Assembly: GCA_035771175.1 (NCBI GenBank)
Contig: CM069611.1
Location: 14,662,366-14,726,365, forward strand
Source: Paratinospora sagittata
Taxonomy: Eukaryota > Streptophyta > Magnoliopsida > Ranunculales > Menispermaceae
Direction: 5' to 3'
Length of the DNA stretch: 64,000 nt
The notes below the pieces were generated by a model that was given only the letters and a program-made list of their open reading frames with translations, ran no database searches and was not told the origin of the DNA. Below are positions 11,292-22,457 of this stretch, piece after piece. A program made the translations under genes and the position numbers. Position 1 is the first letter of the stretch. The number at the start of each line of letters is the position of its first letter.

Positions 11292-11607
11292 GGGGTGCTC
11301 ACATGTTTAGGTCTAACCACTTAGAGCCAAAGATCCTTTTGGTCAAATCTTGTAGGGTTTGTCTTAGGTACCTTGTCTTTTGTGTCTTAGGATATAAAAC
11401 CTTAGTAGTCATACCATCGTTCTGTTCTTTTAGATATTATATTTCCTGTGTAGTTATCTCGCTGGCGTTAGAACGTACAAGCACGCCTCCTTGCATTTAA
11501 TGCATGACCGCCTTGGAGACGTATAAAGAAAGCTTTTACGTTTTACTTTCACTTGCACCATCAGCAGTGAAAAACCCCTTGTCTCTTCATCTTCTTGCTC
11601 AACCCTT

Positions 11608-12204
11608 ATGGCCTCCAGAATTCCGGTATCTGGAAAATGACCAAGGGAAAAATCATCTTCTTCCTCAAGTGGATTCACCTTATCCTCTTCGTCTGATCAT
11701 TCAATTGAAGAAATCAGATGGTTTGTGTCTCCAAAAACTGACTCTGCACCTCCTCCAAGTCATTGTAGAGCATCATCGCCACCTCCAGTAGAACCAGTGC
11801 CACATAGTGCAGTCCATAGAGAATCTTGGGTTGAAAATCTCCTCGCCCAGTTTTCTGAGTCCAACTCCTCGAGCTTTCAGTTGGTTGTAGAGTTTCTTTG
11901 CGAGCAGGAGTGCAGAATGAAGGAACTTGAGAAGGTTAATAGACATTAGAAGGATCTAATGAAGATACTTCTCAAGAAATTGGACAAGTCTCAAGCTGAA
12001 CTTCGAGAAGAGATTAGAGGAAGTTCTGCCTACACAATGAGCCAGATCAAAAGGCTCGATCCTGTGCTTGTCCATGTCGAAGGAAAGGGTGCAAGCATAG
12101 ATGACCCGCCTCATCAACTGAGATTTGTTGAACCCACGGCCTTGATGAGACATTCTCTGATGGCTCGATCTCGCGATGCTCAGGGCACTCCTCACCGAAC
12201 TTGA
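11608..12204 (+). pseudogene. LARD ORF, decayed copy 1 (coiled-coil protein of unknown function)
   Basis: A reading frame of 199 codons opens at ATG 11608 and contains two stops (TGA 11638-11640, TAG 11947-11949). The same frame exists in LARD-2 (37442-36873, reverse) with stops at other places, so both derive from an intact ORF. Order: a short N-terminus with PVSGK, a serine run, an acidic SDHSIEEI patch, a proline-rich stretch, an SESNSS block, then a heptad-like charged segment from FLCEQE through KILLKKLDKSQAEL that should form a coiled coil, then MSQIKRL and a GKGASIDDPPH motif. It sits about 330 bp after the primer site, where gag would start. I do not recognise the family; a gag-like or RNA-binding role is only a guess. 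Confidence 0.6.
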
Positions 12205-13725
12205 TGATGTTCTTTCTCTGACTATGTTTGTGAACCCTCTGTTTGTCTGTTGTCAATTTGTTTTTTTTGTTGTTGTTGTTGTGTATATGTTAAACAGGTC
12301 CTCCGAACCTTCCAAAAACTACAATACAAAGAAGTTTAAATTTTGCTTTTCATGAATATGTTAGCTATGCTTAAATTTGTGTGAATGTTCTGTTTCATCT
12401 ACATGTCTTGCACACATTTCACTGCTTTGTTACTTGTGTGTTTACACTTCGCTATTGTGCCTGCTTCTATGATTGCAAAATTATTTTTGACTATCTCTGA
12501 TGCATAATCTTGCTTTCATATACATGATTGTACTTAGTCACACTAACGTTAACCGATCTTTAGCTGAACATTTCTCCGTATTCATTCTCTTAGATAATGA
12601 TATATTGCTGTTGAATCGAATATTTCCTGAAGTAAAGTCTTTATGAGAAACATGTTGAAATATTATCATCTTTGTGGTATCATTCCTCTACTAATGAGTT
12701 TGTGGTATCTCTCTTAAGGTTAGTCATATCTTCTATCATTGATACCTAAGTCATTCATTTGTGATTATTTGATACTAAATGAATATTGTGATTATCCGCT
12801 TACTTTGCATCGTATGTGGTATCTAATTGTCTCACTTGGTATTCTCAATAGCTAGGCCTTGCTTACTCATAAATTATTCTGCTTATGCTAGTTCATATGA
12901 TGATCATGCTTGCTTTAAATTTAAGTAATCATATTTCTGCATGACTCATAAATATGCAAATCAATAGGCCATGTACACAACTTCATATCATACGCCTATA
13001 TTTCTTGAAAAGAAAATTGCCTATACTTACATCCATCATGTTTTGGCATTGTTTTTTCATGAATTCTTGACTTTGATGCATTCTCTTCATCTTAAATCTT
13101 ATAAGCATCAAATTCTTGAATATTTGATTTCTAATGATTGCATACTCTTCAAAATCATTTTTCGTTAGAATCAAATTATTTGCCTAATATATGAAAATGA
13201 ATGTATGCTATTGCATAATGATCTCTGTGAAACTTAGCATATACTCATCTTTAGACTTTATTCTTCATCTTATATATCTTTATATGCCTAAACCATGGAA
13301 AGTTCATGGTTTTCCATTCTCACATAACATTGATGTTGCTTTAATTCTTAAATCTTGTATGCATCAATTGCTTGTGATTTCGATATCTAATAGATGCCAT
13401 GAACTTCAAAATTACACACTTTGCATCTTATTAGAATCATGATAGCTAGGCTATGGTTCATTTTGAAATATTTTGCCTATGCTATAAGTATGCTTGTGCT
13501 TGATTGTTTACAATTTTTAAAGCATATATTGTGTTAGGCTTGGATTGATTATCAAACTTATATTTATGCCAAACACTAGGAGAATGATTGCCCACGTCTA
13601 AAATTCTTTATGAATTCATCTTTTTGGCAATTCTTTCTCATCCTCTATGACTAACTGTCATATATAAACTTCCAATTCTTGGCTATGCTACAAATTATAA
13701 TATTTTAATAGCATATGAATATATC
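12205..13725. other. A+T-rich LARD-1 interior, no coding content seen
   Basis: About 1.5 kb of A+T-rich sequence collinear with the reversed LARD-2 interior (36860-35090). Small open frames such as those near 12971-13442 are not conserved in LARD-2 and show no protein signature. Confidence 0.6.
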
Positions 13726-13730
13726 AAATT
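13726..13730. repeat. Left target duplication AAATT of the foldback array
   Basis: AAATT occurs here and at 19333-19337. LARD-2 retains a related uninterrupted sequence (reverse strand, about 35085-35100), which acts as a natural empty site. Confidence 0.75.
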
Positions 13731-14179
13731 TGTCACACCCTGGGTTGCACAGCGTGCCCCCTACCCAGGTGTGGGCGCACCCCCTCGGGGCGAACGCCTA
13801 GCCATTATGGATCCATAATATTGTCCTATCGCCATGTAGCAACCCAACCGCAGTTGGTCTACATCGAAACGATTATTTGTCTGCCACTATTCATGAATAG
13901 TACAGGGCCTCCCTAGGAATCGAACTCGAGACCTCCCTTAAGGAGTCTAATTTCGCATTCCTAGTAGCCACTGAACCAATGGCTCAGTGGTTACTCAGAA
14001 TGCAAAATTAGACTCCTTAAGGGAGGTCTCGAGTTCGATTCTGGGGGAGGCCCTGCACTATTCATGAATAGTGTCAGACAAATGATCCCGTGTACAAGAG
14101 ACGTCCTTGTGTGGCGGTGGCTGTACCAGGATAGGACAATATTGTGTGATATAACCCCCTATATACATGAGGCCTTTTT

Positions 14180-14658
14180 GTCACACCCTGGGTTGCACAG
14201 CGTGCCCCCTACCCAGGTGTGGGCGCACCCCCTCGGGGAGAACGCCTAGGCATTATGGATCCATAATGTTGTCATATCGCCATGTAGAAACCCAACCACA
14301 GCTGGTCTACATCGAAACGATTATTTGTCTGCCACTATTCATGAATAGTGCAGGGCCTCCCCCAGAATCGAACTCGAGACCTTCCTTAAGGAGTCTAATT
14401 TCGCATTCTGAGTAACCACTGAGCCAATGGTTCAGTGGGTACCTAGGATGCGAATTCAGACTCCTTAAAGGGGAGGTCTCGAGTTCGATCCCGGAGGAGG
14501 CCCCCTTTGTGGACAAATAATCCTGGGTACAAGAGCTGCAGTTGGGTTGCTACATGGCGATAGGACAATATTATGGATCCATAATGGCTAGGCGTTCACC
14601 CCGAGGGGGTGCGCCCACACCTGGGCAGGGGGCACGCTGTGTAACCCAGGGTGTGACA
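14180..14658. repeat. Representative full hairpin unit of the foldback array
   Basis: This about 478-bp unit is an almost complete palindrome. The left arm runs from TGTCACACC through the conserved CATTATGGATCCATAATG and ATCGAAACGATTATTTG motifs to the tRNA-like centre, and the right arm repeats them inverted up to GGTGTGACA. Related units follow at about 15109, 16035 and 16963. Between them lie asymmetric units whose right arm ends in TATACATGAGGCC instead. Confidence 0.7.
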
Positions 14659-17600
14659 AAAAGGCCTTATGTATCACACCCTAGGATGCACAGCGTGCCC
14701 CCTACCCAGGTGTGGGCGCACCCCCTCGGGGCGAACGCCTAGCCATAGTACCACATAATATTGTCATATCGCCATGTAGCAACCCAACCGCAGCTGGTTT
14801 ACATCGAAACAATTATTTGTCTGCCACTATTTACCATGAATAGTGTAGGGCCTCCCTAGGAATCGAACTCGAGACCTCCCTTAAGGAGTGTAATTTCGCA
14901 TTCCTAGTAGCCACTGAACCATTGGCTCAGTGGTTACCTAGAATGCGGATTCAGACTCCTTGAAGGGGAGGTATCAAGTACGATCCCGGGGGAGGCCCCT
15001 TTTGTGGACAAATAATCCTGGGTACAAGAGACGTCCTTGTATGGCGGTGGCTGTACAAGGATAGGACAATATTGTGTGATATAGCCCCTATATACATGAG
15101 GCCTTTTTGTCACACCCTAGGTTGCACAGCGTGCCCCCTACCCAGGTGTGGGCGCACCCCCTCGGGGCGAACGCCTAGCCATTATGGATCCATAATGTTG
15201 TCATATCGCCATGTAGAAACCCAACCGCAGCTGGTCTACATCGAAACGATTATTTGTCTGCCGCTATTCATGAATAGTGCAGGCCTCCCCCAGAATCGAA
15301 CTCGAGACCTCCCTTAAGGAGTCTAATTTCGCATTATGAGTAACCACTGAGCCAATGGTTCAGTGGCTACCTAGGATGCGAATTCAGACTCCTTGAAGGG
15401 GAGGCCTCGAGTTCGATCCCGGAGGAGGCCCCCTTTGTGGCAAATAATCCTGGGTACAAGAGCTGCGGTTAGGTTGCTACATGGCGATAGGACAATATTA
15501 TGGATCCATAATGGCTAGGCGATCGCCCCGAGGGGGTGCGCCCACACCTGGGTAGGGCACGCTGTGTAACCCAGGGTGTGACAAAAAGGCCTTATGTATT
15601 ACACCCTGGGTTGCACAGCGTGCCCCCTACCCAGGTGTGGGCGCACCCCCTCGGGGCGAACGCCTAGCCATAGTACCACATAATATTGTCATATCGCCAT
15701 GTAGAAAACCAACCGCAGCTGGTCTACATCGAAACGAGTATTTGTCTGCAACTATTTACCATGAATAGTATAGGGCCTCCCTAGGAATCAAACTCGAGAC
15801 CTCCCTTAAGGAGTCTAATTTTGCATTCCTAGTAGCCACTGAACCATTGCCTCAGTGGTTACCTAGGATGCGAATTCACACTCCTTGAAGGGGAGGTATC
15901 AAGTTTGATCCCGGGGGAGGCCCCTTTTGTGGACAAATAATCATGGGTACAAGAGACGTCCTTGTATGGCGGTTGCTGTACAAGGATAGGACAATATTGT
16001 GTGATATAGCCCCTATATACATGAGGCCTTTTTGTCACACCCTAGGTTGCACAGCGTGCCCCCTACCCAGGTGTGGGCGCACCCCCTCGGGGCGAACGCC
16101 TAGCCATTATGGATCCATAATGTTGTCATATCGCCATGTAGAAACCCAACCGTAGCTGGTCTACATCGAAACGATTATTTGTCTGCCGCTATTCATGAAT
16201 AGTGCAGGCCTCCCCCAGAATCGAACTCGAGACCTCCCTTAAGGAGTCTAATTTCGCATTATGAGTAACCACTGAGCCAATGGTTCAGTGGCTACCTAGG
16301 ATGCGAATTTAGACTCCTTGAAGGGGAGGTCTCAAGTTCGATCCCGGAGGAGGCCCCCTTTGTGGCAAATAATCTTGGGTACAAGAGCTGCGGTTAGGTT
16401 GCTACATGGCGATAGGACAATATTATGGATCCATAATGGCTAGGCGTTCGCCCCGAGGGGGTGCGCCCACACCTGGGTAGGGGCACGCTGTGTAACCCAG
16501 GGTGTGACGAAAAGGCCTTATGTATCACACCCTGGGTTACACAGCGTGCCCCCTACCCAGGTGTGGGCGCACCTCCTCGGGGCGAACGCCTAGCCATAGT
16601 ACCACATAATATTGTCATATCGCCATGTAGCAAACCAACCGCAGCTGGTCTACATCGAAACGATTATTTTTCTGCCACTATTTACCCTGAATAGTGCAGG
16701 GCCTCCTTAGGAATCGAACTCGAGACCTCCCTTAAGGAGTCTAATTTTGCATTCCTAGTAGCCACTGAACCATTGGCTCAGTGGTTACCTAGGATGCGAA
16801 TTCAGACTCCTTGAAGGGGAGGTCTCGAGTTCGATCCCGGGGGAGGCCCCTTTGTGGACAAATAATCCTGGGTACAAGAGACGTCCTTGTGTGGCGGTAG
16901 CTGTACCAGGATAGGACAATATTGTGTGATATATCCCCCTATATACATGAGGCCTTTTTGTCACACCTTTGGTTGCACAGCGTGCCCCCTACCCAGGTAT
17001 GGGCTTACCCCCTCGGGGCGAACGCATAGCAATTGTGGATCCATAATGTTGTCATATCGCCATTTAGAAACCCAACCACAGCTGGTTTACATCGAAACGA
17101 TTATTTGTCTGCCACTATTCATGAATAGTGCAGGGCCTCCCCCAGAATCGAACTCGAGACCTCCCTTAAGGAGTCTAATTTCGCATTCTGAGTAACCACT
17201 GAGCCAATGGTTCAGTGGCTACCTAGGATGCGAATTCAGACTCCTTGAAGGGGAGGTCTCGAGTTCGATCCCGGGGGAGGCCCCCTTTGTCGACAAATAA
17301 TCCTGGGTACAAGAGCTGCGGTTGGGTTGCTACATGGCGATAGGACAATATTATGGATCCATAATGGCTAGGCGATTGCCCCGAGGGGGTGCTCCCACAC
17401 CTGGGTAGGGGGCACGCTGTGCAACCCAGGGTGTGACAAAAAGGCCTTATGTATCACACCCTGGGTTGCACAGCTTACCCCCTACCCAGGTGTGGGAGCA
17501 CCCCCTCGGGGCGAACGCCTAGCCATAGTACCATATAATATTGTCATATCGCCATGTAGCAACCCAACCGCAGCTGGTCTACATCGAAACGATTATTTGT

Positions 17601-18002
17601 CTGTCACTATTTATGAATAGTGCAGGGCCTCCATAGGAATCGAACTCGAGACCTCCCTTAAGGAGTCTAATTTCGCATTCCTAGCCCCGAGGGGGTGCGC
17701 CCACACCTGGGTAGAGGGCACGCTGTGCAACCCAGGGTGTGACATAAAGGCCTTATGTATGTCACACCCTGGGTTGCACAGCGTACCCCCTACCAAGGTG
17801 TGGGCGCACCCCCTCGGGGCGAACGCCAGCCATTATGGATCCATAATATTGTCCCATCCCGGTACAGCCACCGCCACAAAAGGACGTCTCTTGTACACGG
17901 GATCATTTGTCTGACGCTATTCATGAATAGTGCAGGGCCTCCCCCAGAATCGAACTCGAGACCTCCCTTAAGGAGTCTAATTTCGCATCTGAGTAACCAC
18001 TG

Positions 18003-18085
18003 AGCGGTTGGTTCAGTGGCCACTCGGTTGCGACGGAGGACTCCCTGAGGGGGAGGTCTTGGGTTCGAACCAGGGGAGGCCCTCC
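18003..18085 (+). repeat. Divergent tRNA-like module within the array
   Basis: This module differs from its neighbours: it has TTGGTTCAGTGG as A box and a perfect B box GGTTCGAACC, with a distinct intervening sequence. It looks like a second subfamily brought in by exchange. The pol III promoter assignment is by motif only. Confidence 0.5.
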
Positions 18086-19332
18086 CTGTGCACTGCGGTG
18101 TGCAGGGAGATAAATAATCGTTTCGATGTAGACCAACTGCGGTTGGGTTGCTACGTGGCGATATTACAATATTATGTATACGAAGTCCTGACAAAAAGGC
18201 CTTATGTATACATGAGGCCTTTTTGTCACACCCTGGGTTGCACAGTGTGCCCCCTACCCAGGTGTGGGCGCACCCCCTCGGGGCGAACGCCTAGCCATTA
18301 TGGATCCATAATATTGTCATATCGCCATGTAGCAACCCAACCGCAGCTGGTCTACATCGAAACGATTATTTGTCTGTCACTATTTATGAATAGTGCAGGG
18401 CCTCCGTAGGAATCGAACTCGAGACTTCCCTTAAGGAGTCTAATTTCGCATTCCTAGCCCCGAGGGGGTGCGCCCACACCTGGGTAGGGGGCACGCTGTG
18501 CAACCCGGGGTGTGACAAAAAGGCCTTATGTATGTCACACCCTGGGTTGCACAGCATGGCCCCTACCCAGGTGTGGGCGCACCCCCTCGGGGTGAACGCC
18601 TAGCCATTATGGATCCATAATATTGTCATATCGCCATGTAGCAACCCAACCGCAGCTGGTCTACATCGAAATGATTATTTGTCTGCCACTATTCATGAAT
18701 GGTGCAGGGCCTCCCTAGGAATCGAACTCGAGACCTCCCTTAAAGAGTCTAATTTCGCATTCCTAGTAGCCACTGAACCATTGGCTCAGTGGTTACCTAG
18801 GATGCGAATTCGGACTCCTTGAAGGGGAGGTCTCGAGTTCGATCCCGGGGGAGGCCCCCTTTGTGGACAAATAATCCTGGGTACAAGAGACGTCCTTGTG
18901 TGGCGGTGGCTGTACCAGGATAGGACAATATTGTGTGATATAGCAACCCAACCCCAGCTGGTCTACATCGAAACGTTTATTTGTCTGCCACTATTCATGA
19001 ATAGTGCAGGGCCTCCCTAGGAATCGAACTTGAGACCTCCCTTAAGGAGTCTAATTTCACATTCCTAGTAGCCACTGAACCATTGGCTCAGTGGTTACCT
19101 AGGATACGAAATCAGACTCCTTGGAGATGAGGTCTCGAGTTCGATTCAGGGGGAGGCCCTGCACTATTCAAGAATAGTGGCAGACAAATAATCGTTTCGA
19201 TGTAGACCAGCTGCGGTTGGGTTGCTATATGACGATATGACAATATTATGTGGTACTATGGCTAGGCGTTCGCCCCGAGGGGGTGCTCCCACACCTGGGT
19301 AGGGGGCACGCTGTGCAACCCAGGGTGTGACA

Positions 19333-19668
19333 AAATTATTTCTCGATGTGCTTAATAGTAAATCTTATTTCTCGTATGTCTTTCTTACGGTAACGCATCC
19401 TATGTGCATTCTAACGTGCCTAATCATGACATGTCATCATAAATCCTCTTGAGGATGAATGCATAACGTAAGGGGGAGTCTCCATCTTTTTTTCAAAGGG
19501 GGAGCTTCGTGGCCTGATGCTGTACCATATGATCATGACTATGAGATCTTGATTTTTTTTCTTCACATTTTTTATCATGACAAAGGAGGAGAAGAAAAAT
19601 AAAAAAAATAGATATGAACTTGATCTTTTTGCTTAAACGCTTAATTTTTCCATTTGCTTGTCATCATG
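19333..19668 (+). other. LARD-1 3' interior with extra polypurine tracts
   Basis: This resumes LARD-1 after the array and contains AAGGGGGAG-like tracts near 19469 and 19495 and a purine run near 19583, upstream of the main tract. Several polypurine tracts are a known Sirevirus trait. The reversed LARD-2 shows the matching series at 34714-34960. Confidence 0.65.
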
Positions 19669-19682
19669 AAAAAGGGGGAGAT
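19669..19682 (+). promoter_or_regulatory. Main polypurine tract of LARD-1
   Basis: AAAAAGGGGGAGAT lies directly before the 3' LTR and is the plus-strand primer site. Confidence 0.8.
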
Positions 19683-20261
19683 TGTTGACCTAAGCGGTTC
19701 ATCACTTAGAACGTCCTTAAGTATACTTTGATGAAGTATATTTTGATGATTACAAACAAAATCTTTTTCGGTGTTAACGAGCTTCAATCAAGAACTTATC
19801 TCAGAACCTTAGAAAAGTAAAAAAGTTAAAGAACGATTCGATCAAGAAACTCAATATCACATCATACGTTCAGGATCGTTTCAATCAAGGACTTCAAGAT
19901 CATACTTTACGAAGAACGATTCGATTAGAAAATTCACGATTACATCATTTGATCAACGTTCACGACATTCAACTCAAGCGCGAAGTTTATATTGAAGATC
20001 TTATAATGAAGAGATGAATTTAAAGATTATGAGAAGGATATACAAAGAATTTAAAGGTATCTTTCAGTATTTACTATTGCTCAAACGTTTTCCAAAACCA
20101 CGCACAAATCACTTGCGTACGTATTTCAAAATTGCATGTTTTGGTATTTCAAATGTTTTAATCTTCTATGTGTTTTAATGTTTGATTTGATTTGAAACTT
20201 ATAGAGATTTTTAATCACATTTATCGAGTTTAATCAAAAATCAAAAACTATTTTTCAACAG

Positions 20262-20860
20262 TCTTTCAGGACGTTAATGATTTAGCAGCACTCTCTAGAA
20301 CTTAATATGTCTGGATGCTGATGACTAATTAGGGCGCTGATAATATTTAAGGTTGAATTGAACTGATTCATCAAGATGCTTACATGTAAGTAGCGGCCTC
20401 ACTTAGAGTGAACCTTTGAAGTTATTAGGATGTTCTTCAAAGATCTTATCTTTCAGAACGCTGATAGTTATAAATTGGATAAACTATCAGGACGCTATCT
20501 GGATAGGAGCGCCCTCATCTTTAGAACCAACTAAATAACTTTCAGGACGCTGATTATCCTTTAGCGTACTTAGTAATATTTCCAAATGTTTTAAAATGTT
20601 AGGACGCTTACCAGAAAATAGCGCCCTCATGTATTCAAATGTTTTAAAACAAAACCAGACGCTAACTGTGCATTAGCGCCCTCAAGGTTTAGTCATTTCT
20701 GTCGCAAAGTAAGTCAGGATGCTCACAATTTAGTAGCGCCCTCACTTCAATGTTCAGCAGGACGCTTATGCTCCATAAGCGCCCTCAAGGAACAAAATGA
20801 CAAAGTTGATATTATGCGTCAGGACGCTGATTAACAAATGAGGACGCTATTTCAACAACT
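20262..20860 (+). repeat. U3 hairpin-motif array, LARD-1 3' LTR
   Basis: Successive AGGACGCTNA...TNAGCGCCCTC pairs occur near 20602, 20655, 20715 and 20760, spaced 45-60 bp. The stem at 20760-20785 has one mismatch in eleven positions. Confidence 0.7.
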
Positions 20861-21121
20861 TTCACTGTTCTGACAGGTACACTATTTCAATTTATTTTTC
20901 AGAACGGATCTTTGCACGAAATCCTTTTCAGATTTATCAGAGATTTTCTCTGATGTATGAATCATGTTTTCTAAGGTATTCCTTCTTCATGTAATCTGAA
21001 AGGAACCAGAATTGTCATGAAAATTGCAGTTTCTATTTTTGTGATACATTCTAGCCGTTGTGTGTAAACGTTCACCTTGAATTTCAAATTCAAGTATCTA
21101 AATGCTATTCTCTACTAAGTT

Positions 21122-21129
21122 TATAAACA
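21122..21129 (+). promoter_or_regulatory. LTR TATA box, LARD-1 3' LTR
   Basis: TATAAACA lies in the position of the 5' LTR TATA box. Transcription from a 3' LTR would read out into hAT-1 and the right flank. Confidence 0.5.
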
Positions 21130-22398
21130 CCAACACTTTGAATCAAACAACTTGCCGATAATTTTTGTTGTGCCAAAAAAATTTTGTATGTTAGTCATTT
21201 TTCTATCTTTCAAAAGTTTTGAACTGTTCTAGTATTTTTCACTGATACTTTATCTGGTCAAAAGATTTTCATACTGAGCTTAAATTATATTCTATCTTTG
21301 AAAATCTATTTGAATTATATACAATTGGTTTCTACTCAAATTCTCAGCTCGAATTTATTCTTAATATTAATCATGCTGATAAGGAAATTTGAGAAATAGT
21401 TCATGAGAGATACGGTTGTACTTGACTTTATATCTTAGTATATGTTAAATACTGAATACTAAACTAGAAGTTTTCATGTTATATATTTTATCTATTTTGA
21501 AAATTGTCTGAGTTTATAATATACACACTAGTCCTGCATTCTCAACTTTAATGTTTTATGGTATCAAGAGTTTTCAAAGAAGCATCCAACTGATTTAAAT
21601 GACACATCATTCACGCTTTTCGAAATTGCACTTGAGCAATACCGAACATTGAAAGGTAAAAGACTATAAGTGTATTTCTCCTAGCATTACGCACTCACAT
21701 TTAAATATATTTGTAATGCTATGTTTATGAGCTTAATTGTAAAATGTTCTACTCAGTTAGAACCAACATTATTTTGTAATTGTGGTATGCTAGTGTGTTT
21801 CTGGAATGAAACAATCAGGACAAGTGAATGCAGATCACTTAATGATTTCAAGATTGAAATCATGTCATGGTTGTTCCCTATCCTATAAAAGGATCATGAT
21901 TGTTCCTTATCCTGTAAAAGGATTATGGTTCTTCCTCAGCCAGTAAAATGGAAGGTTTGTCCTCAACCTGTAAAAGAATAGGCTATCTTTGAAGTTGTAA
22001 AAGAGAAACAGTTCTTCCTTATAAAAGGAAAACAGTTCTTCCTAATCTTGTAGAAGGAACATGGGTTTTTCCTCAGCCCAAAAAAAGGAAATACGATTCA
22101 TCCTTAGCCCGTAAAAGGATAGGTTTGCCTTGAACCTGTAAAAGGTTAGTTGTAACGGTTTGGTTCTCACCCGTAAGAGAATCAATTAGTGGATTAAGAA
22201 AATCCTAATCGGGAGATTAAGTAGTGGACGTAGGCGCAACCGAACCACTATAAATCCTAGTGTGCTTTACTTTATGCAATTTACTTTATGGTTAGTATGT
22301 GCATTTAATTCCAATGTACCCAAGTATATCACTAAGTCATTGGAATAATTTAATTTGACTATTACACCCAATTCACCTCCCTCTTGGGTGCACCAACA

Positions 22399-22449
22399 CC
22401 CATTTTATGTTCCTTGTCCCGGGCCCCCAAATAGTCAAGACTTGCCCTG
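22399..22449 (+). mobile_element. hAT-1 right end
   Basis: After the CCCAT duplication, hAT-1 resumes with GTCCCGGGCCCCC and ends near CTTGCCCTG, followed by the right 8-bp duplication at 22450-22457. Together with the left part, hAT-1 was about 1.16 kb before LARD-1 inserted. Confidence 0.5.
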
Positions 22450-22457
22450 CGCATCAA

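Larger units (their letters stand above)
13731..19332. mobile_element. 5.6-kb foldback array of tRNA-like inverted modules
   Basis: The block starts TGTCACACCCTGGGTTG and ends in its reverse complement, CAACCCAGGGTGTGACA, inside a 5-bp duplication. It contains about twelve copies of the reverse arm (13731, 14180, 14674, 15109, 15596, 16035, 16525, 16963, 17453, 17761, 18227, 18535) and seven of the forward arm, arranged head to head. Each junction holds two tRNA-like segments facing each other, with A box TGGCTCAGTGG and B box AGTTCGATCCC about 53 bp apart. A higher-order period of about 928 bp is visible (14180, 15109, 16035, 16963). No protein is encoded. Mobilisation by an LTR or foldback mechanism is inferred from the TG/CA ends and duplication. 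Whether this is one element amplified in place or serial insertions is open. Confidence 0.7.
2335..22398 (+). mobile_element. LARD-1, large non-autonomous Sirevirus-like LTR element with nested insertions
   Basis: The element has two related LTRs (2335-11278 with an insertion, and 19683-22398), TG/CA ends, a CCCAT duplication, a primer-binding site complementary to initiator-Met tRNA (11281-11291) and a polypurine tract (19669-19682). The interior codes for no protease, reverse transcriptase or integrase, only a decayed ORF of about 199 codons, so it is a LARD-type element that must have depended on proteins from another element. LTR structure (hairpin arrays, CACCCCC-CTCTTGGG motif at the 3' end, several polypurine tracts) points to the Copia Sirevirus lineage. 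LARD-2 at 32125-39236 is a second copy. Nested inside are SIRE-A, G1a and a foldback array. Confidence 0.85.
19683..22398 (+). repeat. 3' LTR of LARD-1
   Basis: A 2716-bp uninterrupted LTR from TGTTGACC to CACCAACA. It carries a U3 hairpin array (about 20262-20860) with the best-preserved stems (for example 20760-20785, arms GGACGCTTATG and CATAAGCGCCC), TATAAACA at 21122-21129, a leader hairpin array (about 21865-22150) and a U5 block near 22225-22262. It also gives the empty site for SIRE-A. Divergence from the 5' LTR is spread through the length. Confidence 0.9.

Noticed and set aside
12971..13442. Frames of 63-83 codons in the LARD-1 interior as possible genes
   Set aside because: The matching reversed LARD-2 interior does not preserve them; composition is plain A+T-rich.
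13980..14060. Functional tRNA genes
   Set aside because: A and B boxes are present, but I cannot draw a full cloverleaf with a clear anticodon arm and acceptor stem. They are better described as tRNA-derived repeat heads.
14064..18409. Many open frames of 60-134 codons in the foldback array (for example 17790-18194 reverse)
   Set aside because: They are translations of the same repeated G+C-rich arm in various frames and contain repeated peptide phrases. No frame is kept across all units.
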